From: Rhizaria sp. SCN 62-66
Taxonomy: Eukaryota; Rhizaria, unplaced
NCBI GenBank assembly: GCA_001724265.1
Contig: MEDY01000207.1
Span: forward strand, 1 to 51,793
Length of the DNA stretch: 51,793 bases
Reading direction: 5' to 3'
Shown here: positions 1 through 10,600 of the stretch, piece by piece
Layout: each line of letters begins with the position of its first letter
Numbering within the stretch: the stretch's first letter is position 1
The notes under the pieces: model-generated
What the model was told of the DNA's origin: nothing
The model's input: the letters and a program-made list of their open reading frames with translations, nothing else
The model's database searches: none
Program-made: the position numbers and the translations under genes

Positions 1-171
1 GGACGCGGCAGCGAGGTCACCCTGGGCAGCAGCCTCGACCATGTTGCGGACCTGGAACTTCTTCACAGCCTTGTCCTTGGGGACGCAGCGGCGGCAGTTG
101 GAGCAACGAACGAACTTGGCAGCGCCACGACCGTAGCGATCCTTGCCACCATTACGACGCTTCTTGGGCAT
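1..171 (-). CDS. RPS26: 40S ribosomal protein S26 (eS26), 5' part of gene
   Basis: Structural protein of the small ribosomal subunit near the mRNA exit channel. The ATG lies at 171-169 and the frame stays open to the window edge, so 57 N-terminal residues are seen and the 3' end is missing. What identifies it is the basic start MPKKRRNGG, the first half of the zinc site (CSNC), then [11 protein letters not shown] and the RN-VEAAA segment, all in the eS26 order. The second CXXC pair lies outside the window. No intron is seen in this part. It diverges from the desaturase gene across about 600 bases of GC-rich upstream DNA. The identity is firm; the gene is incomplete only because the window ends. 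Confidence 0.95.
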   Translation of the reverse strand, partial: MPKKRRNGGKDRYGRGAAKFVRCSNCRRCVPKDKAVKKFQVRNMVEAAAQGDLAAAS

Positions 172-774
172 TTGGAGCTACAGAAGAGAAAAGGGGGGTG
201 GGAGCACAGAGAGCAAGAGCAAGAGTGGGGGGGGGGAGCGTCTAGATGAGACGATTTGTACGGCAAAACGAGGAAGTGCAGGATGGCGGGAGCGTTCATG
301 GGCAATTAAAGAGCAAGAGCTGGCTTAGCAAAATAGTAGGATTCGTTCCAGAGGTCCGGGACCCAGTTGGGAAGCTAGAACAAACCGGCCGCAGGAACAC
401 TGCGGGGGTCCGACCCTCAGGGCGACTCAAACAAACCCCGCCATGATACGGAAACAAGCGTGAGAGAACCTGCGGGTTATGCTCAAGATAGAAAAGATGG
501 CATATAATCCTTACGTAAAACAGTAGTTGTAAATAACGCAGTGCAAGTCCAGAACAGTGCCATCTCGGGGCGCGGCCGGGTCCCCCGACTGTCCCGCGGT
601 GTGGGCCGGCTCTAAGTGCCGGGCAGGCCGGCTAAGGGGCGACCGTGAGACGGACGGCCGATCGGTCGGTAAAAAGGAGTGTAGTGTGGGCCCCGTATCC
701 CCCTTCAGCACGTGGGGGCGACGTAGTCGGAATTGATTACTTGTTCTCTTTCTGGCTGGACAAGAGGATTAAAA
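172..774. promoter_or_regulatory. Shared upstream region of RPS26 and desaturase
   Basis: Non-coding spacer between two divergent genes. It is unusually GC-rich for a spacer here, especially 555-725. It holds GGGGGTCCGAC at 404-414 and ACCGACC (minus strand) at 664-670; both motifs recur upstream of RPS2 (3540-3551 and 3799-3805). No RNA gene was recognised. Start sites cannot be placed from sequence alone. Confidence 0.4.
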
Positions 775-1899
775 ATGGCTTCAACGGCTGTTAAAAAGGA
801 CTATGTGTCACACCACATGCCCGTGGCGCGCGTCACGGACACTATCCGCGCTATCAAGGGTGTTAGCAAACCGATGGAGCTGCCGTCGGACGTCTACACC
901 ACGACCGAGGCTCCCAAGGTCTCCCGCCAGATGACGACGTCGCGCAAGATTGCCGCCGGCATTATCTTCGCTTCCCACGTCTTCGGCCTTATCGGCGTGT
1001 ACCAGATGCTGACCATGCCCGGGCTCATGGGCCTCAAGTGCTTCATGGGCTGCATGCTCATCTACGTGCTGACGGGCACGACGGGCGTCACGGCCGGCGT
1101 CCACCGCCTCTGGGCGCACCGCTCCTACAAGGCCAAGTGGCCCGCTCGCCTCATCCTCGCCTTCTGCAACACGATCGCGAACCAGTCGTCGATCTACCAC
1201 TGGGCGATCGAGCACCGCGTGCACCACCGCCATGTCGACACCGACGCCGACCCGCACAACATCAACCGCGGCTTCTTCTTCGCCCACATGGGTTGGCTCT
1301 TCGCGCCCCGCACCGACGCCTTCGCCGCCGCGCGCAAGGAGATCGACGACTCTGACCTCCGCGCCGACCCCATCGTGATGTTCCAGGACCGCCACTACGC
1401 CTGGCTGTCGATCCTGCTCTGCTACGTCATGCCCACCATCCTCGGCGCGCCCTTCGTCGGCGGCTCCTACTGGAAGGCCTTCTGCATTTTTGCCATGTTC
1501 CGCTGGACGCTCACGCTGCACGTCACCTGGACTGTCAACTCCGTCGCCCACACCTTCGGCACGCGCCCCTACCGCCCCGAGGAGAAGGCCACCGAGTTCG
1601 CCCCCGTGTCTTTCTTCTCCGGCGGCGAGGGCTGGCACAACTACCACCACGCCTTCCCCTGGGACTACGCCGCCTCGGAGACCTCGGCCGACATCTTTTG
1701 GCGCTTCAACCTCGCGCGCTTCTGGATCGACTCGTTCGCCGCGCTCGGCTGGGTGCACGACCGCAAGGTGCAGCGCAACGTTTGGGGCGTGCCGCTCACC
1801 TGCCCCGGAGAGGCGCCCGTGCCGGCCGGCGCCCACGGCCACAGCCACGGCCACCACGGCGCGCACGCCGCGCCCGCCGTCGCCGAGGCCAAGCAGTAA
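775..1899 (+). CDS. Stearoyl-CoA (delta-9) desaturase, membrane fatty acid desaturase
   Basis: Intronless gene for a 374-residue integral ER-type enzyme that puts a cis double bond into saturated acyl-CoA using a di-iron centre. The three histidine boxes are in family order and spacing: HRLWAH at residues 110-115, HRVHHRH at 147-153 and HNYHH at 288-292. Hydrophobic segments flank the first box and lie around residues 205-240. Length matches animal SCD (about 360), and there is no fused cytochrome b5 domain as in yeast Ole1, so a separate electron donor is expected. I start at the ATG at 775; an upstream in-frame codon at 733 would add a 14-residue leader unlike the family. The C-terminus is an odd tail rich in His, Gly and Ala. 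The delta-9 assignment rests on the family; the substrate is inferred. Confidence 0.93.
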   Translation: MASTAVKKDYVSHHMPVARVTDTIRAIKGVSKPMELPSDVYTTTEAPKVSRQMTTSRKIAAGIIFASHVFGLIGVYQMLTMPGLMGLKCFMGCMLIYVLTGTTGVTAGVHRLWAHRSYKAKWPARLILAFCNTIANQSSIYHWAIEHRVHHRHVDTDADPHNINRGFFFAHMGWLFAPRTDAFAAARKEIDDSDLRADPIVMFQDRHYAWLSILLCYVMPTILGAPFVGGSYWKAFCIFAMFRWTLTLHVTWTVNSVAHTFGTRPYRPEEKATEFAPVSFFSGGEGWHNYHHAFPWDYAASETSADIFWRFNLARFWIDSFAALGWVHDRKVQRNVWGVPLTCPGEAPVPAGAHGHSHGHHGAHAAPAVAEAKQ

Positions 1900-2547
1900 G
1901 CAGTCAGTGCACGGTCGATGTCGCTGACGCTGTGTCTCTGCACTTCTCATGATTCATGCGCGTTGATACGTGGGTGATTTATGAGAGTTTTCATGTCAAC
2001 ATTGTCTTAATATGTCCTCTGTCCTCCCTCCTCTCCGTCTTTTGTGCGCGTGGTATCATCTGCAACTCCTGACTGTTTATGTCTGCAATTGTTTACTGAC
2101 GACGCCGCCGCGAAAGCTAACCTCAAGTAATACAACATTGTTCCATTGAACTCCAATGCTCCTCCTCTATCTCTATCTCACATCTCACGCGAAACACTAA
2201 TCAATAAACTACAATGCAATCCGTACATCATGTTGTACATCATGGGATGAAACACTTAAAGCAACAGTGCGGGCTTACTACGGGACACATGGGATAAATA
2301 AACAAACACGAGAGACGCAAAGCAAGTAATGTCGAGCATTGTATGAGATGAAAAAGAATCTAGAAGTAATAGTAGTAGCGGACGCGATGGTGTATTAGAT
2401 CATCAAGTGACAAGCAACACTTGTCTCTCATGCAAGAGCAAGAACTCAAATACCGACTTTATGACAACAGATAGAACGCACAGGCGTGTTGTTTTTCAGC
2501 ACGCCTGACGACGACTACCAAAGTAGCACGAGGCGATGTTTGGGCAC
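1900..2547. other. Convergent 3' spacer between desaturase and RPS2
   Basis: AT-rich intergenic DNA holding the 3' untranslated ends of two convergent genes. An AATAAA lies near 2203. A short near-tandem repeat of GTACATCATG occurs at 2223-2232 and 2235-2244. No gene was recognised. Confidence 0.5.
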
Positions 2548-3357
2548 TTACGCGACAACCTTCTTGGTCTTGGAAGCCTTGAGGTAGTCGGAGAACTCCT
2601 GGTAGGGGGACATGGGGAGCTCGCCAACCTTCCAGAACTCGGGTGAGAGGAAGGTGTAAGTCTTGCGGAGAGCGTAGAACGCAGCGAAGACGAAGTTACC
2701 GATGGTGCGGGTACGGCCGTGCGAGCAGGTGTAGGCATCGGAGACACCGGCCATGATGAGGACGCGCTTGACGGTGTTGGCAGCGACGAGGCCGGTGCCG
2801 CGGGGGGCGGGGATGATGCGGCAGAGGACGGAGCCGCAGCGGCCGGTGACCTTGAAGGGGACGGTGTGGGGAGCACCGGCACGGGAGCCCCAGTAGCCAC
2901 GGCGGACGGGGATGACGTTGAGCTTAGCATCAACAATGGCACCACGGATGGAGCCGGCAGCCTCCTTAGCGCAACGAACGCCAAGGCCGACGTGGCCATT
3001 GCTGTCACCGACGAGCACCCAGGCCTTGAAGCGAGTCTGCTGACCAGCAGAAGAAGCACGCTGCACGGGCGAGAGGTGGATCATCTCATCCTTGAGCTTG
3101 TCGCCGAGGAAAAAGTCGACGATCTGGTACTCCTTGATGGGGAGAGCGAACAGGAAGATGTCGTCGAGAGACTTGATCTTCTTGTCCTTGACCAGACGGC
3201 CGAGCTTAGTGGTGGGAACCCACTCCTCCTTGCCATCGCGGGCACCACGGCCACGGCCGCCGGCACGGCGGGGGCCACGGCCGCGGCCGCGCTCGTCCTG
3301 GCCGCCGAAGCCGGCCTTGAAACCATCGCGTTGAGTAGGAGCAGCGTCAGAGCTCAT
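2548..3357 (-). CDS. RPS2: 40S ribosomal protein S2 (uS5)
   Basis: Core small-subunit protein at the mRNA entrance, important for decoding accuracy. Intronless, 269 residues (human 293). The N-terminus has the RG-rich patch typical of eukaryotic uS5 (residues about 18-42), a known target of arginine methylation. Then comes [12 protein letters not shown], the S5 double-stranded RNA-binding fold with the segment [12 protein letters not shown], and the C-terminal fold containing [13 protein letters not shown]. The stop is TAA. The gene starts at the ATG at 3357 and diverges from the unknown membrane protein. No frameshift is seen. The identity is certain from continuous similarity to the family along its length. 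Confidence 0.97.
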   Translation of the reverse strand: MSSDAAPTQRDGFKAGFGGQDERGRGRGPRRAGGRGRGARDGKEEWVPTTKLGRLVKDKKIKSLDDIFLFALPIKEYQIVDFFLGDKLKDEMIHLSPVQRASSAGQQTRFKAWVLVGDSNGHVGLGVRCAKEAAGSIRGAIVDAKLNVIPVRRGYWGSRAGAPHTVPFKVTGRCGSVLCRIIPAPRGTGLVAANTVKRVLIMAGVSDAYTCSHGRTRTIGNFVFAAFYALRKTYTFLSPEFWKVGELPMSPYQEFSDYLKASKTKKVVA

Positions 3358-3927
3358 TGTCCGCTAGAACTGAGAGCGCAAAACAGGGAATAACAAAGGC
3401 GGAGAGGGAAGAACAAGAGATGAGAATAGGACTATAGGTCGGTACAATATCGCCATAAGAAAGAAAGGGACATTGGAAGGCAGGGGAGTGCGCGCAAAGG
3501 GTGGCGAAAAGAAGCCCACCAAAGCGTGAAATGGGCTGCGTCCGGACCCCCGGATACCATCCACAACGCGACCATATGAAAATGCCATAAAGCAAACCAG
3601 TTAGTATACACCATCAGCTGTCAATAACATACATCAATATATCAACAACGCGACTCTATCATCCATTAAGGCGTCGTCCAAGTCTGCTCTCGGGGCCCAC
3701 ACCGCGGACAGAGTGCGGGGGCGACTTAAGTTAAAGTCCTTCGACCAGCCTGACCGTGCTCACAGTCGGTGCCAGTCAGTCTGTACGATCGATCGATCGA
3801 CCGACTTGGAAGTCACACCTGAGGGTGAAGTGGGGTATATCTGGTGTGAGCTGTAGCAACCGTCCATTGCTTTGGTTTTCTGTTCTTGGCATTAAGTGGC
3901 AAAACACCTGCGTGTTTTATTCACAAA
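3358..3927. promoter_or_regulatory. Shared upstream region of RPS2 and membrane protein gene
   Basis: Divergent spacer of 570 bases. It contains GGGGGTCCGGAC on the minus strand (3540-3551), a CGAT tandem run at 3786-3800 followed by GACCGAC (3799-3805), and a GC-rich patch at 3690-3725 ending in GTGCGGGGGCGAC, which resembles GTGGGGGCGAC at 713-723 near RPS26. No RNA gene was recognised. The motif roles are inferred from recurrence only. Confidence 0.4.
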
Positions 3928-6900
3928 ATGCAAGAATCGTATCATAACGCCTTCTTTTCGGACTCGAACGCTGTCGCGTTGAAGCCAGAGGACGCAAATT
4001 CTCTCGCCTCTTCGAACGACTTCTTTGATGTAGACGCTAAGATTGAGGTACGCAGCTCAAGTATACTTTGAAATACTACTTGCAACAGATTATATTTGGA
4101 GATTGCTCTTATATCTTACTATTACCTAGCGCAAATCCTGTCTGTAAATAAGCTCACCGCCAACGTCATTATGTGTATCACATCTCGCCCCTCATAACGC
4201 TGCACAGCCATGTGCTCTCGCTAAAGAGGTGTCTCTCTACCACCGCTATGTGCGTCTGCTGACGGGCATCTCCCCCGTCTGCACCACACTCGCACCTGAG
4301 GCCCGCCGTCCCCCTAGCGAGCTGTTCGCTCGCGCCCCTGACCGCGCTCGCAACAACGACACTAACACAGGTATCAACTCCAGTAGCGGCGCAGCAACGC
4401 CCGCTGTGTCGTCCTCCTTGTCAGTTTCATCTGACTCAACACGGCCCGTGTCCATGACGCATCGCCTGCTTGCGATGTCCCTTAACACGTGGCAAATCAT
4501 CGTCTTCATCCTCGCCGCCGTGGTCCACGCCGTGACGTCGACGCTCATCGCCTTCCACTCCCCCGCCGAGGTGCACCACCCGTTCTTCACGGCTCTAGGC
4601 GCCGCGCTCGACATCCCGCTGGTGTACTTCTCGCTGCACGCCGCGGCGCACTTCGTCCGCCTCTCGCTGCTCCCGCTTCTGACGTCGACGACGCTGTCGA
4701 GCGCCACGGTATACCCCGCCACGCTGCACGAGTGCCGCCGCGCGCTGTCGCGCCCCGCGCTGCTCGCGCTCGCGCTCACCGTCGCCGGCGCGCTTTCGGG
4801 CGCGCACCACGCGCTGGGGCTGTGTCTGCTGGGGGTGGCGGCCGTACGCGTGCCGCCGCTGCCGGGCTGGCTGCCCGCGGCGCCGACGCCCGCGATGGTG
4901 GCCAGCTACCGCGCGATGCTGATGCACCACGCGGGCCTCACATCCACGGGCGAGCTGCTCTCGGACACGTCGCACGCGTCGGCCTTCACGCGCTTCAACT
5001 ACCAGTACTCGTCGCTGGCGACGAACCTGGCCACCGCGCAGGCCGTCTCGGGGCACGAGGTGACGGGCCAGAGTGCGGGGGCGGGGGGACTCATGGGGTT
5101 TAGCATCGTCAACAAGGTTGTGCGCTACTTCACCACGACCAATGACGGCGGCGACGACTTCGACGACGAGGACGAGGCCGAGAGCCTCAGCGAAAAGGCT
5201 AGAGCCAAGGCCACCGCCGCGGCCGCGAGAAAGGCGGCGGCGATGACCAAGAGCGAGAAGGCCGCCGCCAAGGCCTTCATCCGCGCGCTGCACCGGTCGG
5301 AGAAGGGAGAACGCATGCTCACGGTCGCCATGCCGGGAAGTAAGGTCGCCAAGCGCAGCAACGCCGCCGACATGACCCTGTCGCTCAGCTCCAGCGGCAG
5401 AAAGGGCAAGGGTAAGGGCCGCCGGGCGAATTCTAAGGGCAAGGGTAAGGGCAATGGTGGTCGCAGCCGCGGTAAGGGCAAGGGCAAAGGCAAGGGCAAA
5501 GGCAAGGGTAAGGGCAAGGGCAAGGGCAACAAGGCCAAGGCTGCTGTCGATCTCTCTACGACTGCCGCTGCGACTGCCGCTGCGGGCTCTACTGAGCCCG
5601 TTGCCGAGGCCGACGCCGACACCGACTCCGTGATCGACGCGCTCGACGACGACGCTGACGTGGACACGGGCGCGGTGGACGGCTACGACGACAGCGCGGC
5701 CACGAGCACCCTCGCCGAGGCCGATGAGGCTGAGACTGAGACTGACCACGGCCACGACTCTGGTGAGGCTGAGCATGACCCCAGCTCTAGCCCGAGCTCC
5801 ATCACCAGCTTTACCACCAGCGCCGTGGCCGCCGCCAACGCGGTCGGCAGCCCCGCGAGCGCTGACGGCGCGGCAATGGACAGCACGGCAGCGGACGGCG
5901 CGGCGTTCGTGGTGGTCCCGGGCCCTGCGCCGCACATCGGCGGCGTGCCCACGGTGCCGCTCTGGTTGCTGCTGCTCAACATCCCCGCCGCGGCGCTCGT
6001 CGCCATCGCCACGCCGCTGGGCGTCGCAGTCTTTGCCGCCGTTATCGGGCTGCTCACCGCGCGCACGCGGTCGGTGTGGCGCGCGCTGTCATACGACCGG
6101 CTGTGCCCCATCACGTCGGTGCAACCACGCGCCCGCGACATCGACATCTGCCTTACGCACGTCGAGCGCAACTACGCCATGCCCGCATTCATGGTCTTCG
6201 TCATAGTTGCCGTGCAGTTCATCTTCCGCACGCTCGCATACATCACCGACAAGCCCCGTACGTCAGATATCACGCGCCATAATCATGATTTGCTGTATCA
6301 TCCCACTTCTTGCATCTTTTTTATCTAACTCGCGTCTCTGTATATTCCTTGTGTTTCCTTCGACTTATTAACTTCACAGACGACGCGACGGCGCCGAACC
6401 TACCTCAGATGTTGCTGACAGTGGCCATCACCCCCGTGATCCTCTCCTCGCTCGTCCTCTTCACGCTCGCGGCCCTCACGTCCAACATCGCGTACCTCAA
6501 CAAGGTCGTGCACCGCTACTACGTGCAGGCGCGCCTCTACAGCGCGGTCCGCCAGCAGGTCGCCAAGGCGCTTCTCTTAACCTCGGCAGCCGCCACCGCC
6601 AACGCGGCGCTGCCAGACAGCAGCAACAGCAACAGCGGCGTGATCGGCATCGCGATCGCGGTGGCGGGCGCGGTGGCCGCGGCGGCGACCGAGGCGGCTG
6701 TGGCGGGGCTGGAGGCGGCGGACGCGGCGGCGGAGCTCGAGGCCGACTCGGACGACGACTACGACTACGACTACTACACGAACGAGGGCGACGACGACGG
6801 CAATGAGGACGGGGACACCGTCACGAAGCGCAAGGGCGGCGACAAGAAGAAAGGCAAGAAGGGCAAGGACAAGAAGGAAAAGCACCACAGCCACGCTAAG

Positions 6901-7392
6901 GACAAGGACAAGACCAAGTCGGCTGCGGTGTCCTCCGTCGTCTCTGTCTTCAGCGACGACACGGCGACCGTGCTGGGTGACGCCGACGCCGACGCGGACG
7001 CCGCGCAGCCGCAGGAGACCAAGGCTGAGCGCAAGCGCCGCCGCGCCGCCGCCAAGCTGGACAAGCAGCGGCGCCGCGCGGCCGCCACGCTGCCACCCGA
7101 CCCGCCGCTGACGGTGCGCGAATATGAGTCGCACTGGCGCCTGCCCGTGGCGTCGTCGCTGGGCCTGGCCGTGACGGCCGTGGAGCCCGCGGCGTGGTCG
7201 TCATCCTGGCACGAGGGCTCGCGCGAGCACCAGGAGATGCTGCTGGGACAGCTCGTCGACTCGACCGAGCTGCTCGTCGCGTTCCACTTCATGGGTTGGG
7301 AGGTGCACTACTCCACCGCGTGGTCCTACATCGCGGCCGGCGCGGCCTTCTTCTCCAGTATGATGAAGGACAAGGCGCGCGAGCTCATCTAA
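3928..7392 (+). CDS. Polytopic membrane protein with Lys-Gly-rich cytosolic loops, unknown function
   Basis: Three exons by splice signals and frame: 3928-4047, 4208-6257, 6380-7392, giving about 1060 residues. Donors are GTACGC and GTACGT; the acceptors follow pyrimidine-rich tracts. Seen in the sequence: three or four hydrophobic segments in residues about 135-260, a long polar region with a Gly-Lys alternating run (around residues 438-482) and acidic stretches, two more hydrophobic segments around 620-660 and 690-715, another beyond the second intron (around 735-765), then a second Asp/Tyr- and Lys-rich loop and a weakly hydrophobic C-terminus. I do not recognise the family; a nuclear-envelope or ER protein is possible but not shown. 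The start ATG at 3928 is the most plausible, but one 14 codons upstream is in frame. Confidence 0.7.
5401..5529 (+). repeat. Degenerate GGYAAR hexanucleotide repeat encoding (Gly-Lys)n
   Basis: In-frame array of GGCAAG/GGTAAG/GGCAAA units inside the unknown membrane protein. It codes for alternating Gly and Lys, interrupted once around 5440-5470 by Arg/Ser/Asn codons. The unit-to-unit changes are synonymous third-position changes, which suggests selection on the peptide or slippage followed by drift. The encoded stretch would be strongly basic and disordered. Confidence 0.85.
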
Positions 7393-7677
7393 GCATGACC
7401 CATCCCTGTCCCGTATTTATGTGCCACGTCGAAGGGGGTCAAGCTAGAACCTGAAATTATACTTGTTATATAGAGATTTATTAAAAAACAATCTGAATAT
7501 TATCGCTAACTAAATGAATACAACGATTATGCTTTCAAAACCCAACATGGATGTTATGATGTTAAAGAATACGATGTATTGTACGTAGACATAATAGCAG
7601 AGTGAACAAACCAAACAATCTCTAAAGCATAAATAACTTTCCTAAAAAATCATAATTACAACGAACTCCACACTGCT
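7393..7677. other. Convergent AT-rich 3' spacer
   Basis: Spacer between the 3' ends of the membrane protein gene and POLA1. It is strongly AT-rich against its GC-rich flanks. No gene seen. Confidence 0.5.
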
Positions 7678-10600
7678 TTAGATGCCGAAGATATCTGCGA
7701 GACTGATCCAGTGATGGCTGAAGCGCTCGAGCAGCGCGTTGACGTGGCGGTGCACCTTGTAGAAGACCTGCTGCTCCTCAACCGTGAGCGTCGCGTCAAC
7801 GGGTCCCAGGGCGCTGGTGGCGACGGCGGCGGCGTTCTTGACGCGCCACTGCTGCTCGGCCTCGATCGCCGTCGCCGCGGCGTCGACGTCGAAGAGCCAC
7901 GCGTAGTACGACACCTGGTTGTACACTGCCGAGTCCGACAGGTCGCGCTTGACGGCCTCGAACGCGGTGTCGTGGCGCCCGCCGAGCGCGCGCAGAGCGA
8001 CCGACGGGTCGCGGGTCGCGTCGTGGCCCTCTGGCTTGAGCTGTGACGAAGCGTAGCGGCGCAGGAGCCCGTGGATGGCGACCGAGAGCGTGTTGCACAC
8101 GACGGTGGCCACAAGGTCAGGGCTCTCGTTCGCGCCGCCGCAGCCCGGCGTGGGGCAGCGGAGCCCGCAGATGCCGCCAGAAGTGGCCGCGCCGCCGGCG
8201 GAGACGGGCGCGACGAGGCGCTGCACCGCCGCCGGGTCCGTGTGCAGGCGCGCCATCAGGAGCTCCATGGTGAGGCCGCTGTCGCCGGTGGCCAGCAGCG
8301 ACTGGCTGGCGCCGCTGGACTTGGATTCGGCGGCCTCGGCCTCGACGAGCGACTTGAGGTGCGTGAGCTGGCTCGCCTGAACGAAGTTGTACACGCCGGG
8401 GTAGTGGTAGCTCACGTCGCACACAGGGCACACGATCTTGAGCGGCGTGCACTGCTTGTACTTGTCGTAGAGTGACGACGCCGAGTCCGCGTCCTCGTCG
8501 TCGTTGCCGAAGACGTCGGAGTAGCTGCTCGCGCCGCCAGACGCGGCGGCGCGCGCGCGACGGAAGCGGCTGGCGTCGAGGCCGAGCGCGAGTGCGAGCT
8601 GCTCGGGCGTGATATCCTCGATGACCTCGCAGAGACGCATGATCGGGGGAAGAATCTGCTGCTCCTTGTAGTACTTGATGTCGATGACGGGTGCCACGGA
8701 AGGGGTGCCTCTCGCCGGCTTCTTCGCCTTGGCGAGCGCGTCGGTGAACGTCGTCTTATGCATCGCACGCTCCGCGATCGAGCCGCTGCCCTCGGTGAAA
8801 ACGTATTCGATGACGTCGTTGACGCGCACAACCTTGCCCTCGTTGATCATGGCGAGCGCGACGTTGACGTGCGGCAGCGCCTTGATGTCGGCGTAGTCCT
8901 CCGGGGGCTTGCTCAGCGACTTTGTCATGACGAACTTGTCGAGCGGCACCTCGCCACTGTCAATCTGCTTGCTCAGCTCCTCCAAGAAGACGCGGATCGC
9001 GCTCACGAGGTCGTCGCGCGCGCGGTCGGCGAGGATCAGCCCGAGCACGTGGTCCGCAGCCTCGCGGGAGATGGGCGCCCAGTCACGGCGCACGGAGTCG
9101 AGACCCTTGGCCGTGCGCTCGAAGCGCAGCAGCTTCTCCTGCGGCGCATACGACTCGCGGTCCACGCGGTACACCGTGGAGCTAGACTGCGAGTCGCGCG
9201 CGTTGATCTTGGCCTCGTCGTCGAACATGTGCTTGTTGCGCTCGTCGATCAGCGTCTCCTCAGTGAGCTTCAGCGCGGCGTACTTCTTCTTCTTGAGCAG
9301 AAGCATCGACTTGAACATACCGTCGTCGCCGATGCGGAGGATCTTGTACGGCTTGTTGATCGCCTTGCGGATGTTGGCAGACTGGTCGCGAGCGAGCTTA
9401 AGCGAGCTGGTGAGCGTGTTGACCATGATCGAGTCGGTATCACCGTAGATGACGCTGCCGCGGAGCACCTCTGCGGTGCTCACAGCGGCCTCGAGTGCGC
9501 GACGGCCCTGCGTGGTGATCAGCGCGGCGATGGGCTGGCAGTAGAAGCGCGACGACGGGAAACCGAGGCAACCGTACATGGAGTTGGCAACGAGCTTGAG
9601 CGCGAGCTGACGGATATTGAGCGACGAGCGCTCGCCGGCGTTCTTCTCGAGCTTAAGCATGTCGCGCACGACCTTACGACGCTCGATAAGATGACCGACG
9701 ACGCCGGGCAAAATACCCGTGGGGATGGCGTTGTTCTCGGCGTCGACGGCGGGCGGCAGCAGCGCGTCCAGGTCCTCGCACCGCACCCAGTGCGTCATGG
9801 TGCTGAAGCAAAGGTTGTACTCGCGGATAATCGACGGGTACAGCGAGTTGAAATCGAGCACGGCGACCCAGGTGTCGTAGAAGCCCTTCTTAGGCTCCAG
9901 CACACGGCCACCAACGTACTTGGCCTTGCCGCGCTTGCGGCTCTTCTTGCCCGAGACGGAGCTGGCCGCGTTGTTGGCCGAGACGTCGTCGATGGGCTCG
10001 CCGTCATCGCCGAGCCCCAGGCGGCGGTCGAGCGCCTCTCGGGCCTCGCGCTCCTTGGCGGTAAGCTTCTCAGGCGGGATGAAACCGGCGCGCGTGAAGG
10101 CGTGCAGCAGCAGGTACTCAACGCGCTCGGCACGGGCGGAGCGCAGCGTGCGCGACCAGAGGTTGCCGCACGTCATGGTGAGCTGCGCGGTGAGCGGGAT
10201 GAGCTCGAGCTTGAACATGAGCGCGAGCTGCACGTGCGCATCCTGCACGTTCATCGTCGCCAGCTCCAGAATCGAGTCGCTGCGGCCGAACATGAGCGCC
10301 GTGGCCGAGGCCGCGACCTCGCGCAGGTTGAGCTGCAGCTGCTCCTGCGCGAGGAACGGCAGCGTGAACATCTTGCTGCCCATGAGGAACTCCTGAGCGC
10401 TCAGCTGCGTGTCGACAAGCAGGCGGCCCGCGCCCGCGCCGGCATCGACGGGCGCCACGTGCACGCTCTCGCGCGGCGGGTTCGTGCGCTTCAGGCGGCC
10501 AATCTTCGACCACTGCTGGCCGACCTTGAGCTGGCGCGCGCGCTGCAGCAGGAGGTCCATGCCCCAGCCGTGGAGGTCGTGCGAGACGATGACGTCGGGA

